NCBI GenBank assembly: GCA_963575745.1 | Contig: CAUYUJ010015692.1 | Coordinates: 57,501-95,000 of the forward strand | Reading direction: 5' to 3' | DNA from: Prorocentrum cordatum | Lineage: Eukaryota; Sar; Dinophyceae; Prorocentrales; Prorocentraceae | DNA: 37,500 nt | Shown here: positions 1-9,358 of the stretch, piece after piece | Position numbering within the stretch: the first letter of the stretch is position 1 | Layout: each line of letters opens with the position of its first letter | The notes under the pieces: model-generated | The model's input: the letters and a program-made list of their open reading frames with translations, nothing else | What the model was told of the DNA's origin: nothing | Databases searched by the model: none | Program-made: the position numbers and the translations under genes

Positions 1-282
1 TTCGGCTCCTCCTAATTGCCCCTCTCCGTTCTTTCGCCGTCCCCACCCCCTCGATCCCGCTTCCCCCCCTCCAGGCTTCCGAGCACCCGGGTTCCTCGTC
101 GGGCGCTGTCGGCTGGCACTCGGCATCGGGCCCGCCCAAGTCCGCCAGCGGAGCCCGTTCTGTGGGCGGAGGCGGGCAGGGACGATGTGGAGGAGGAAGA
201 GAAAGAGGAGGGATGGAAAGATGACCTAGTCTAGATCATATGAGCACTCCAGATCTTAGGAAGAGAAAGGGAGAAAAAGGAG
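1..282. other. GC-rich stretch without recognisable gene
   Basis: Pyrimidine-rich at the left and purine-rich towards the right, leading into the GGA array. The open frames here are short and compositionally biased; I see no motif in them. Confidence 0.5.
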
Positions 283-365
283 AAAGAGGAGGAGGAGGAG
301 GAGGAGGAGGAGGAGGAGGAGGAGGAGGGGGAGGAGGAGAAGGAGGCGGAGGAGGAGGGGGAGTA
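283..365. repeat. (GGA)n microsatellite
   Basis: Almost uninterrupted GGA triplets with a few GGGGGA and GAA variants. This is the first of at least ten GGA/TCC tracts in the window. Confidence 0.95.
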
Positions 366-762
366 GGAATACATAAGAGGAGGACGAGGAGGGGGGAGCA
401 GAAGGGAGGCAGGAGGAGAAGGGAGGATTATGCTGAGGGGGGGGGGAAAGTGCTGATCGAGCAGGATCAGATTGGGGACTCCAACCCAAAGCGACAACAA
501 TGATCTGAAGGTTCTGTTCGAAATTATCGCTGAGCATTGGCGATGCACTGACGCGTCTGCGTGTGTCAGGATCCCAGCTGGCTGCGCAACGACACTCCAA
601 TGCATATATGTCCTTGCCTCATGGCTGCGACATGACAGCGCAATGACGCCACTGCCCGATTCTCTCCGTCGCTCACCGACGCTGGACAGTCCCAGCGCAA
701 GAGTGCCTAACATCAAAATAAGTATTTAAGCTGACCCGTCTGTCAGGATGGGAGCCCGTATC
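366..762. other. Unassigned single-copy sequence
   Basis: Of mixed composition, with no coding signal, RNA gene or repeat that I can recognise. It separates two GGA/TCC arrays. Confidence 0.5.
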
Positions 763-1312
763 CTTCCTCCACTCCTCTCCTCCTCCCCCTCCCCCTCCTC
801 CTCCTTCTCATCCTCCTCCTCCTCCTCCTCCTCCGCCTCTCCTCCTCCTCTCCTCCTCCTCCTCCTCCTCTCCCCCTCCCCCCCCTCCTCATCTCCTTCT
901 CCTCTCTCCTCCTCTCTCCCCCTCCCTCCTCCTCCTTCCTCCTCCTCCTCCTCCTCCCCTCCTCCTCCTCTCGTCCTCCTCCATTTCCTCGTCCTTCTCG
1001 TCGAGGAGGAGGAGGAGGGAAGGAGGAGGAGAGGACGAGGAGGAGTGAGAGGAGGAGGAGGAGAAGGAGGAGGAGGGGCGGAGAGGAGGAAGAGGAGGAG
1101 GAGGAGGACGAGGAAAAGAAGGAGGGGGAGAAGGAAAAGGAGGAGGAGGAGGACAAATGGAGGGAGGAGGAGGAGGAGGAAGAGGAGGAAGATGAGAAGG
1201 AGGAGCAGGAGGAGGAGGAAGAGGAGGAAGAGGAGGAGGAGGAGGAGGAGGAGGAGGAGGAGGAGGAGGGGGAAGAGAAGGAGAGGGAGGAGGAGAAAGA
1301 GGAGGAGGGGGA
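763..1312. repeat. Strand-switching microsatellite: (TCC)n then (GGA)n
   Basis: About 240 bp of CTC/TCC triplets is followed, after a few mixed bases near 1000, by about 310 bp of GGA/AGG triplets. The two halves are imperfect reverse complements, so one strand could fold into a very long hairpin. Each half alone is a polypurine-polypyrimidine tract of the kind known to form triplex DNA. Long open frames across it are only translations of the repeat. Confidence 0.95.
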
Positions 1313-1320
1313 GCGCAGCG

Positions 1321-1571
1321 CCTCTCGAGCGCCCCCCGCCGGCCGCGCCGGCGCGCGCCCGACGGACTACGCCGAGGCGCCCTCGCGCCGCGATGGCGGA
1401 GAGGGCAAGGTTGAAGAAGGTGTGGAGGAAGACCCACTCGCAGAGGAAGAGGGTGAGGGGCACGTCGACGCAGGCCAACTTGCCGTCGACGAAGCAGGCG
1501 TCGCCGCCGAAGAAGACGCCGTGCCACCAGCCGACCGCGGAGCGGCAGCGAAACACGACATGTTCGATCAT
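1321..1571 (-). other. Exon-like stretch with a hydrophobic segment
   Basis: On the minus strand, just beyond the LINE-1 terminus, about 80 codons are open, end mostly in G or C, and encode a mixed hydrophobic peptide. It includes FFGGDACFVDGK followed by VPLTLFLCEWVFLHTFFN, a likely membrane span. The order 'F-GG-x-C, then a hydrophobic span' weakly recalls the N-terminal part of DHHC palmitoyltransferases, but no DHHC motif is present and I do not assign a function. It could be one exon of a host gene interrupted by the LINE-1 insertion and the TCC/GGA array. No flanking exon was found. Confidence 0.3.
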
Positions 1572-2944
1572 CGCGCCGCGTGGCTGCTAGAGGGGCCACC
1601 CCGCGGGAGCTGCCCTGCTGGGGTACGTCGGGCGCGAGGCGCCAGGCCCTTCTCGACGCGCCTGATCGCACCTTGCTGGTTGCGGCGCGTGGACTCGTTG
1701 GGCGAGAGCCCTTCGCACCTCAAGCCAAGCTTCCGCCCTGCGCGGGCATCGCCCGCAGCGCAGTGAGACCCGCAGCGTCTGCAACAGTAGGCACTGTTGC
1801 CCCTGAACACGTCGCGCCCAAGCGCGGCGAAGGCGCCCCCTACCTCCTCGGCCAGGGTAGGTGGCACCAAGGCTGCGGGGGTCGAGGGCTGCGAGCTCCC
1901 TTCGAGCGCCAAGGCCGCGCCCAGGGCCACGCCAGCCCTTTGGTCGCTGCAGAGGACCCAACCCTTGCCGAAGGCGCGGAAACACTCGGCGTTGAGAGCT
2001 CTGGCAACACGCGAAGGCCGACATACGCGATGAGAGCCAGTTTGCAGCGAATCGAGGGAGGGACCTGTTGTGGCCGTCACACCGCATTGGGTGCATCGGT
2101 ACTGCCCGAGGCTGGCACAGTTAGCAAGGACATGGTCCGTGCTTCGTGCCACCACAATGGGCCTGGCCTGCTCGCAAGGCGGCCCGGGGACCTCCACGTC
2201 GCACCCCCATCGTTCGCGAGCCACCAACTGCAGTGCCGCCCACGAAATGAACTGCAGGACCTTGCGGTGCTGTTTCAGCGCAGCAGTTGCCGCCTCGGCA
2301 ACCGACCCAGCCAGCGCGTGAGAGGCCGCGCCACAGCGCGCGAAGTAGTCTGCCCTGCCGTTGCCTAGCCAGTCACGCAACTCCTGCGGCTCTGTGCCCG
2401 CAAGCTCCTCCAAGGTCCTGTGCGCAGGCGTCCATCGGAACTTGGGGGGATCCCGCAGAGTGCGTCTGCGGCTGGCCACGATGATGTCCCGCCGCGCTCC
2501 AGCATGCTTGGTGCGACCCTTCTCGAGCTCGGGGCACCAGCGCTCTCCTTCCTGGGCGAGCGCCAGCAGGTCAGTGACGAAGCACTGGTGGTCAGGAAAA
2601 GCGTCGAGCTCCTCCCTGATCGCGCACCTCTCAGAAAGGCCAGCAGTCTGCACCAAATGCGGAATGGGCCCGAAGCGCGCCCTGACTGGGAGCCAAGAAT
2701 GAAGATCAAGCTGCACAACAGCTTGTCCACACCTCCGCACCTCGGGAACGCCTGAGTCGCAGCCAGACCCGTGGGCGTAAGAAACGGGGCCCAAAACGCC
2801 ATGGGCGTCGCCCCAGAGGCTCGGGCATGTCAAAGACGAGGTAGGACTGCTCGAAATTCGGCGTGCCTGATCCAAGGCCCGATTGAATAAGTTGGCCGCG
2901 CGCCTCAGCCAGCACTTGGGGGAGGTGGAGGATACCGCGGCCAT
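1568..2944 (-). pseudogene. LINE-1 RNase H domain and cysteine-rich C-terminus
   Basis: This 458-codon frame covers the end of the retroelement polyprotein. Around residues 115-125 it carries QCFVTDLLAL, whose Asp fits an RNase H metal ligand. It is followed by FRWTPAHRTLEE and, about 20 residues later, WLGNGRADYFARCGA, the family's H and GN-x-x-AD signatures. RNase H would remove the RNA strand after first-strand synthesis. Two Cys pairs follow (YRCTQCG near residue 275 and YCCRRCGSHC near residue 380), together with a basic tail ending in a G-L-x-P-type motif as seen in related elements. The frame is intact here but is separated by frame changes from the reverse transcriptase upstream, so the protein cannot be made as a whole. 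Confidence 0.8.
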
Positions 2945-3297
2945 TCAGCGTTGGCGTTGCTTTCTCGGGCCCGCCATGCCCGCGCGACGCATCGGGCGCC
3001 GAGGCTGGGGCCGCCGCCGCAGGGGACAACGGGCCACTCTGTTCCGAAGCAACCGGTGGCGTACGCAGGACACTCTACGCGTCTAGCCGCGCCTCCTCCT
3101 GATGTCCGTCGCACCCATCGGGCGGCCCGAAGTCGACCTCTTCGTCGACCCCTTGCCCGACGCCTGGAAAGAAGTCGTCCTCGGCCCCCATGGTACTGTG
3201 GTGCTGGGCGCAGGTGCAGGACGGCGAGGTCGGGTCGGCCCGACTCTGGAGGTGGTCGCTAGCCTGCCGGCGCAGGTCGCCTAGACCCTGCTGTATT

Positions 3298-4560
3298 TCA
3301 GGGGCCCTTGGACATGGTCCAAGGCCTTGGACATGGTCCGTCGGCTCCTGCTCCATGGGTCGCATCTCCCTTTTCGGTGGGGCGGGCCAGCAGCGCGGGA
3401 CATTCCAAGAATGCATGGCCCCAACATTCATAGGGCGCAAGGGCCTTCCCGCAAGCCTGACAAGACCGCATGGGCATGCCGAGCTTCATGTCCCCGCGGA
3501 TCGGCATGGGCATGTTGTCAGACCATAGCGCCTGCAACGCCCCCAGCTGCCTTGCGGCGCAGACCCCCTTGACCGCGTGCCTGAACCCACGGTGCCAGAT
3601 AGGCGCGCCAGCGTGGGAGTGCACGTGGCTGGCGAGGCGGTCATGCTGCCAGCGCTGCGCGCCTTGCACCAAGAAAAATCGCAGGTCCGCAGGGCGCACG
3701 TGGTACAGGTCATACTGGTTGCCCAAGTCGCCCCACAAAATGCGCGGCGCTTTCATATCCCAGGCTAGCCGCCTGAGCGTCAGCCACGTCGCGGCCAGGG
3801 GGCCTTTGGCATTGGCCAAACTGATTGGGACAGCCCGCTCATGGAGCGCTGCCCAAGCCCTTTGAAGGCGGCTAGGTGACGTGCGCCCATCCCAAATCCA
3901 GGCGGCGCAGTTCAAGACCGGGCACAGCGTGGCATGATAGATGGGACCGCACTCTTCCGAAGGGTGAGCAAGGAGGTGTCCCGTGACGCCCACATGGTGT
4001 TGGTCACTGCGCCCGTTTAGTACCGCGGCCAAATTGCGCATCTCGCGCAGGGGCGCGCCCGCCAACCCCGACGCTCCAGCCCCGTGCCTGGCGGGCGGCA
4101 TGAGCCCAGTCCGCCACAGGGTGGGGGCTTTACGCCCCGCCGCGCGACGCAGCATGAGGAGTCGGTGCTTGCGCTCCCGCACGGCCTTCAGGCACTTCTT
4201 CTCAACCTTCCTTAGCACCCGAGGGCCATGCAGCTCATGGCCAAAGTTGTGCATATGTCGGGCTTGGGGCACCACCCGAGGCATCCGCCACTGGACTCTG
4301 CGCACCGCAAGGCGGACCTGCGCTGACCCAGCCACCACCGCGGACATGGCAGGTAGGAGAATAAGCCCGAGGTCCCTGGCCTCTGCAGTGAGCACTATCG
4401 CAGTGCGCAGCAGCAGCTTCACATCACCGAGGTCGGGGGAGACCATCTGCAGGCCGATATCGTCCACCAACGAACGTGGCTTGATGGTCGGCGTCACCCT
4501 GTTGGCCCGCGGGAGGATACGGTACGTCAGCAAATACATGAAATAGGTGGTGTGCACCCC
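3298..4560 (-). pseudogene. LINE-1 reverse transcriptase C-terminal part, thumb and CCHC knuckle
   Basis: The frame contains the catalytic box as SLVDDIGLQ (usual form F/Y-x-DD), about 70-80 residues into the reading frame. A long thumb/connection region follows. Near the end is CQACGKALAPYECWGHAFLEC, a C-x2-C...H-x4-C zinc knuckle found after the thumb in these elements. Upstream, the frame continues palm box B after a frameshift near 4550: the segment VHTTYFMYLLTYRILP must be joined to the neighbouring frame that ends in QGALAGCTPP. The YxDD first residue is Leu rather than Tyr or Phe, which argues for decay. A 20-bp tandem duplication near 3305-3340 also disturbs the downstream end. Confidence 0.8.
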
Positions 4561-4943
4561 GCCAGCGCCCCCTGAAAGGCGACGAGGGAGCACGAGAGGC
4601 TGCCGTACGCCTTGATGCGCCGTGGCTGCTGGTAGAGCTGCTGGTAGAGCTGCAGCAACATCCATGGCAGGCGCATCGGGTAACCCAGCCCCCGTGCCTC
4701 CCGCATGAGCGCACGGGGGCTCACCATGTCAAAACAGTTCACCATGTCAAGGAGGATGGTGCATGTGTGGTCGCCTATGAGGCCTCCCACCTCTTGCTCC
4801 AGGTTGTAAGTGAAAACCGAGGCCGTGGATGTGTGGCTGCCTCGAATACCCCGCATCTCGTCGCGGTTATGCAGTCGTTGCCACTCTGCCGATAGCCATC
4901 GGCGCGCTTTCGCCCAAATTCGTATGAGAGCATGGCTAAGCAC
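4550..4943 (-). pseudogene. LINE-1 reverse transcriptase palm, boxes A and B
   Basis: This minus-strand frame holds LLDMVNCFDMVSP, the box A pattern in which the first Asp binds metal. It continues through GLGYPMRLPWMLLQLYQQ to QGALAGCTPP, the Gly-rich box B. A 12-bp tandem duplication encodes LYQQLYQQ near 4630-4655. The frame then ends at a stop and the domain continues in another frame (4560 downwards). Upstream it is separated by a stop or frame change near 4945-4970 from the finger region. Confidence 0.8.
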
Positions 4944-4967
4944 AATCAGCCTGCGGCCACCATCTGG

Positions 4968-5612
4968 CTATGGGAGACGGACCATCTCACTATACAGGCG
5001 GTCATAGGGAAACCGTAAGTGCTGCTCAAAAACCGCGAACATCTGGGCGAACCTCCTGAGAGCCTCATCTGATAAGTGCTCAAGCGCCTTCGGTGGAATG
5101 CGGGTGGGCCCCGGGGCGGTGTCGAGAGAGAACGATCGGATGGCCTGCCGTAAGTCATGGGCCGTCAGGCCAGGCAGCTCCTCCCAAGTAGGTGCATCCG
5201 TGGGTAGAGGCAACTCTTCCAGCCCATGGGTCGCCCAGATCCGCTTCCACTCGCACATGGTGCGGCCCGCGAGGATGCATGGCTGGGCATCGGCCTCAGG
5301 GGCAACGAGTTCTTGCTGCGCCCTGACCTTTGATGCAGCATGGACAGCCTTCGCTCCCCCATTGAAGGCCGCCTGAGCCCAGCTGCGCCAGGCTCTCTCC
5401 GACGCGCCGCGAGCCGCGGCAGTGAGGTCCTCCGCACGGCCCACTATGGCATCGACCATGTCATCAAAATCCTCCGCAATCAGCCCGTCCAGCCCGCGCC
5501 GGAAGAACTGGCGGTAGCAGGGGTCGATATTGGTGAGGCCTTTGTCCTGGTAACGTTGGCCCGCGCGTCCCGATCGATCGCGCTTAAATTTGCCTAGTGG
5601 GCCTAATTGCAT
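4968..5612 (-). pseudogene. LINE-1 linker and fingers preceding the reverse transcriptase
   Basis: A 214-codon frame with an Ala/Arg-rich linker (residues 60-100, RAWRSWAQAAFNGGAKAVHA) and then LRQAIRSFSLDTAPGPTRIPPKALEHL. This corresponds to the block with a conserved T-x-x-G-x-D/T before box A in LINE reverse transcriptases. It lies exactly where expected, between the endonuclease remnant and box A. No catalytic residues are expected here. The assignment rests on order and the T-A-P-G-P-T block. Confidence 0.7.
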
Positions 5613-6036
5613 CGGCCCCGATCGGGCCTGGACTGGGCATGGCCCGTGCCACTAACCCTTCGCGGCGCAGAGGCTGCCCGCATGAGCAGGCCATCCAACG
5701 TGCGCCAAGGAAAAGGGGAACGAGCACAGCCAACAGGGGGTGCAGCAGGCAGTGGTCGAGGCTCATCGGGGGCGCGGCACCGCGTCGGCGCGTCCTCCCC
5801 GTGCAGCTCCAGCCCCACAGGGTAGCGAAGTCTGGGAACGCTCCCACATCCATGTATCACCTCGGGCTGGCGAGAGAGACGGGGCGCGAGATTGCTGGCC
5901 GCCGAGAAGTAGTCGATGGTGGACGCCCCGTTGGGGGCGACGCGCGTAGGGGCCGACGGCTGGAGGAGAGCGCCCGCCGAAAACCCAACCCAATCGCCAA
6001 TGTTGATGCTCTGGCCGTCGGCGCTCCAGTCGCACC
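5613..6036 (-). pseudogene. LINE-1 endonuclease C-terminal remnant
   Basis: The minus-strand frame running out of the GGA array begins with CDWSADGQSINIGDWVGF, matching the '(G)DWN' metal-binding block of exonuclease-endonuclease-phosphatase domains with Asn changed to Ser. It continues with APTRVAPNGASTIDYF, the Ser-x-x-Asp block, and ends in YPVGLELHG, matching the P-V-x-L-x-L-x-G end of the domain. The N-terminal half (with the Asn and the QE-T/H-x Glu) is absent because the array begins one residue upstream of the DW block. The enzyme would nick the target DNA during insertion; this copy cannot. Confidence 0.75.
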
Positions 6037-6638
6037 CGGAGGAGGAGGAGGAGGAGGAGGAGGAGGAGGAGGAGGAGGAGGAGGAGGAGGAGGAGGAGGA
6101 AGAGGGGAGAAGAGGAGGAGGGGGAGAAGGAGGAGGGGGAGGAAGAGGAGGAGAAGAGGAGGAGGAGGAGGAGGAGGAAATGGAAATGGGAATGGAAATG
6201 GAAATGGAATGGAATGAAAAAATGTAATGGAAATGGAAATGGAGAGGAAGAGGAGGAGGAGGAGGAGGTGGAGGAGGAGGGAGGAAGGAGGAGGAGGAGG
6301 AGGAGGAGGAGGAGGAGGAGGACGAAGAGGGGGGAGGAGAAGGAGGAGGAGGAGGAGGGGGAGGGAGAGTGAGAGAGGAGGAGGAGGAGGAGGAGAGGAG
6401 AAGGAGGAGGAGGAGACAGGAGGAGGAGGAGGAGCAGGAGGAGGAGGAGGGAATGGAAATGGAAATGGACATGGAATGGAGGAGGGGGAGGAAGAGGAGG
6501 AGGGGGAGGGGAGGAGGGGGGGAGGGGAGGAGGAGGAGGAGGAGGAGGAGGAGGAGGAGGAGGAGGAGGAGGAGGAGGAGGAGGGGGAGAAGAAGGAGGA
6601 GGAGGAGGGGACGGAGGAGGAGGAGGAGGAGGAGGTGG
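6037..6638. repeat. (GGA)n array with GGAAAT/GGAATG sub-arrays
   Basis: About 600 bp of GGA triplets is interrupted twice by purine-rich GGAAAT-type runs (about 6178-6245 and 6451-6482). It lies exactly between the truncated endonuclease of LINE-1 on the minus strand and the spliced-leader start of LINE-2 on the plus strand, so the two elements stand head to head around it. Confidence 0.95.
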
Positions 6639-6660
6639 TGCGTTGCCATTTGGGCTCAAG
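6639..6660 (+). other. Relict dinoflagellate spliced leader at LINE-2 5' end
   Basis: The 22 bases agree with the dinoflagellate spliced leader at 19 of 22 positions; the last eight (GGCTCAAG) match perfectly, as does GCCATTT. It sits directly between the GGA array and the LINE-2 ORF1 frame, in the sense orientation. Spliced leaders are added in trans to mRNA, so finding one in genomic DNA implies reverse transcription of a trans-spliced transcript. An ATG follows immediately at 6661. Confidence 0.75.
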
Positions 6661-7785
6661 ATGTCGCGGCGCACGCTCCGTGCACGGTGCATCCTTGGAT
6701 GGGCAGCCTTCCTTGAGGAGGCGCACTTGTGTGCAAGCATAAGCGGGATTGTTTTCGTCGCGTCACGCCTGCGCGTGGGAACTGTGGTTGCCGCCGGAAC
6801 CAGCACTGGCATACCTATTGCAAGCAAGCGCTGTGGCGAGGTTTTGTCGCACGCGCCTCCCTCGCCGCATCGCAAGCCCTCGCGAATGTGGGGCGACAAA
6901 AGCAAGAATGGCAACTGCAAGCGTGGTGGCGATTCTAAGCAGCAGTGGGATCAGTGGCGCTCTTCTGCGCCCACTCCTGCTGTTCATTCTCTCTCTGGCG
7001 CAGAGCTGCAGCCGCTGGTGGACATGCCAGAGGCTCCGTTTGAGGCTGCCTCGCCATTCGTGACGGCAGCGCAGAAGAAGGAATTGGTCAAGCGTCGGGC
7101 CCTGCGCGATGGCGATCCTGAGGTTGTCTCTCGCGTGGCTCAGCAGCGGCATGCTGATGTGCGCGCGCAGCTGGCTAGTGCACGTGCCAAGCTTGGCAAG
7201 GCTGAGAAGGTCATGGCCGAGCATTTCGACGAGGTGTGCGAGCTCCAGGCGCTGTGCCAGCAGCTCGAGGAGCAGGAGCACCAGCCGACGACCGAGTCTG
7301 CCAAGGCTTGGTCCAAGGTGGCTGGTGCAGCTGGACCTGAGGACGCGGTGCTACGCAGCTCTCATGGATTGGATCCGCGCATGGCGCAGCAATTCAAAGC
7401 TCTGATGGTGGCCAGAGATGCGGCCAAGCAAGCAGCAGCGCCTCCCGCTTCCGCTGCTGCAGGTGCTGATGCAGGCGCCGAGCCGAAGGCGCGCGTCGTC
7501 GACGGCGACAGCGACTTCGACGTGCGCGACGATGCTTGGGCCGACGCCGACGACGCCGACATCTCTAGTGCACAACTTCTCTTGCATAGTCATGCGCCGC
7601 AGGCTGCGCTGGAGGCTCTCCGAGATAAGAATATTCATCTTGGGCTTTCTACTGATCAGTGTCGCGGCATTGCGCGGGCCATGCTTGAGCCCACCAGGCG
7701 CAGTCGCGACGAGCGCGCCGAGTGGAGGGCCAAGGAGAAGCTGCGCAATACTGCTGAAGCCCCAGACGACAGGGGGGATCTTTAA
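6661..7785 (+). CDS. LINE-2 ORF1-like protein with coiled coil
   Basis: One uninterrupted frame runs from the ATG abutting the relict leader (6661) to a stop at 7783-7785. A more natural start may be the ATG at 6886 (MWGDKSKNGNCKRGG), since the part before it is poor in protein-like features. From about 7020 the protein is Ala/Glu/Lys-rich; RADVR-type heptads around 7150-7280 (for example ARAKLGKAEKVMAEHFDEV and LQQLEEQEHQ) predict a coiled coil. An acidic stretch (DGDSDFDVRDDAWADADDAD) lies near 7500-7560. No zinc finger was seen. By position and features it corresponds to the RNA-binding ORF1 of LINEs. Its end overlaps the start of the endonuclease frame, which is in a different phase. The frame is intact, unlike the rest of the element. 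Confidence 0.65.
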   Translation: MSRRTLRARCILGWAAFLEEAHLCASISGIVFVASRLRVGTVVAAGTSTGIPIASKRCGEVLSHAPPSPHRKPSRMWGDKSKNGNCKRGGDSKQQWDQWRSSAPTPAVHSLSGAELQPLVDMPEAPFEAASPFVTAAQKKELVKRRALRDGDPEVVSRVAQQRHADVRAQLASARAKLGKAEKVMAEHFDEVCELQALCQQLEEQEHQPTTESAKAWSKVAGAAGPEDAVLRSSHGLDPRMAQQFKALMVARDAAKQAAAPPASAAAGADAGAEPKARVVDGDSDFDVRDDAWADADDADISSAQLLLHSHAPQAALEALRDKNIHLGLSTDQCRGIARAMLEPTRRSRDERAEWRAKEKLRNTAEAPDDRGDL

Positions 7786-8614
7786 CACATGTCCACGTTC
7801 TACTTCGAAGCGGTGGTGCTTTCTCACCGCCAACGTCACTGCATGGTCTAGCTTCGAACGCGTTCATGGTGATAAGTCTAAGTTTGATGTGATTGGCGCC
7901 CAGGAGACGCATCTCACATCTGATCAAGGTGATTCTCATGAGGCGCGATTACGTTGGATTGGGCCCTCGGCCAAGCTCACTCCCGGGGTTCCTGCGGGCA
8001 CGGGAGGTCTTGCGGGAGGTCGTGGCATTTTGGTTCCGTCGCACAGTGGGCTCTCCACTGTCTTGGGGCATGACTCGGCACTTTGGCCTGGCAGGGCCAT
8101 GGCGTTGCATACAGGTGGCGTTGTCAAGGGCGGCATTGCCTTAGTCACTATGCATATTCGGCACTCCTCGGGGCTCGGGGCGTTCAACTGGGGCATGTTG
8201 AGCAAGGTTGGGTCGTTTCTCAAGCAGATCGGGCCCCCGTTCGTCATCTCCGCAGATTGGCGCTTTGAACCGGCGTCTCTCCAGGGCAGTGGATGGCCTG
8301 CTGCGCTAGACGCCGCTGTGTTTCACGCAGATCGTGGCACGTGCAGGCCTGCTGCCAATGATATCGATTACTTTGTGCTCAATCATTCTCTAACTCTCGA
8401 TTGCACTGCTGTTGTCCGCTCTGACATCGCCGCGGCTCCGCATTTTCCTGCCCAGCTTTCCTTTCGAGCGCTTCCTGCAGATCAAAACGCGCAGATGGCA
8501 CAGGCTCCTCGTCGGTGTCCTGCTGTTGCCCTGCTAGGCCGCGCGCCGCGGCCCCCCCCCCGTTGGGGCGGGGCCGCCTTGGAGGTGGATGAGGAGAGCG
8601 CCTCGGGAAAGTAG
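7772..8614 (+). pseudogene. LINE-2 apurinic-type endonuclease domain
   Basis: In frame from at least 7772: WCFLTANVTAW gives the N-terminal Asn, FDVIGAQETHL the catalytic Glu, and GGRGILVPSHSGL the next conserved loop. Then come FVISADWRFEP, where the usual GDWN has become ADWR, and TCRPAANDIDYFVLNHSL with the D-I-D block. HFPAQLSF holds the likely C-terminal His. All blocks of the exonuclease-endonuclease-phosphatase fold are therefore in order in about 250 residues, but the DWN asparagine is replaced by Arg, which should impair nicking. The frame stops at 8612-8614, shortly before a nested repeat. Confidence 0.8.
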
Positions 8615-8630
8615 AATCGCTGCATTGACT

Positions 8631-8795
8631 GCCTACCAGACCACCCCAACCCAACCCGAAGACCCGAATTGGACCCCAATTTCGGGTTGGGGGGGTACGG
8701 ATCCCATGTGTTTTTTCAACGTTCCCCAACCCCCCCACACTGGAAATCGAGGATAAAGTTGGACCTTCGGGTTGGGTTGGGGTGGTTTGGTGGGT
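8631..8795. mobile_element. Short inverted-repeat element (MITE-like) nested in LINE-2
   Basis: The ends 8631-8661 and 8765-8795 are reverse complements with only about 3-4 mismatches in 31 bases; the inner arm reads CCACCCCAACCCAACCCGAAG and its complement. The total length is about 165 bp. A second small inverted repeat (ACCCGAATTGG / CCAATTTCGGGT) lies inside at about 8662-8688. CATTGA occurs just outside both ends (8623-8628 and 8803-8808) and may be a 6-bp target duplication. The G-rich arms (GGGTTGGGTTGGGG) could form G-quadruplexes. The element splits the LINE-2 linker between endonuclease and reverse transcriptase. Confidence 0.7.
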
Positions 8796-8859
8796 GGTGA
8801 TTCATTGAGCATTGCGAGCGCGAATGGCGTCAGATTTTTCCGATTCCTCCAGAAGGTGT

Positions 8860-9290
8860 CCACATGTATGCGGGCAAGTCTGCGGTTCTGAAGCTTTCTG
8901 ATCGACCCGTGCGACGACCTGGCCCTCCTCGGTTCCCCAAGTTGTCCGTCCTCGCCGCCTGGTGGAGGAAGGTCACCGTGGCCCTAGAGGAGCCCTTGGT
9001 CCCCAATGAGATCCAGGTTTGGGCTGATGCAGTCAACTGCTTGCGCCGACTGTCTCGTCCGCATGCTGTGCCACAGGAGCCCCCCTATCCAGCGCGGCCT
9101 CGACTTCTCGAGCGAGCCGACACCAGTTGCACAGCTGCTGTTGCCATGGGCTCGACAGGCCGCCGAGAAAGAGGCGAAGCGAGCCGCGAAGCAGAAGGCG
9201 ATTGAGTGGAACAAGTGGATAGATCGGCATTATGAGAATGGAGCTTCTGCTGTGTACTCGTACTCAGCGCTGCCCGCACCGTGGTAGCCA
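8860..9290 (+). pseudogene. LINE-2 linker between endonuclease and reverse transcriptase
   Basis: Coding remnants occur in two frames: PGPPRFPKLSVLAAWWRKV near 8920 and, after a frame change near 9140, QAAEKEAKRAAKQKAIEWNKW. They match the Trp/Ala/Lys-rich linker that occupies the same place in LINE-1 at 5300-5400. No catalytic role is expected. Confidence 0.55.
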
Positions 9291-9358
9291 TCGTGCACGG
9301 AACATTCCACTGCGCGACCTGCCACGTTTCGAGATCAGATGAAGGCGCTGCAGGCTGA

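Larger units (their letters stand above)
1568..6036 (-). mobile_element. Decayed non-LTR retrotransposon (LINE-1 of this window)
   Basis: Reading the minus strand from 6036 down to 1568, the order is a C-terminal apurinic-type endonuclease remnant, linker, reverse transcriptase, thumb with CCHC knuckle, RNase H, and a cysteine-rich C-terminus. This order matches dinoflagellate LINE-type elements. The frame breaks at least four times, so the copy is dead. Its 5' part (ORF1 and the N-terminal endonuclease) is missing: homology stops at the edge of a GGA array at 6037. No poly-A tail or target-site duplication was identified at the 3' end near 1570. Confidence 0.85.

Noticed and set aside
726-1571. 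Long open frames (over 250 codons) on both strands across the TCC/GGA arrays here and at 5603-6920, 12513-13269 and 22651-23925
   Set aside because: Triplet repeats without stops are open in every frame; the peptides are homopolymers or dipeptide runs, with no motif outside retroelement or exon pieces reported separately.
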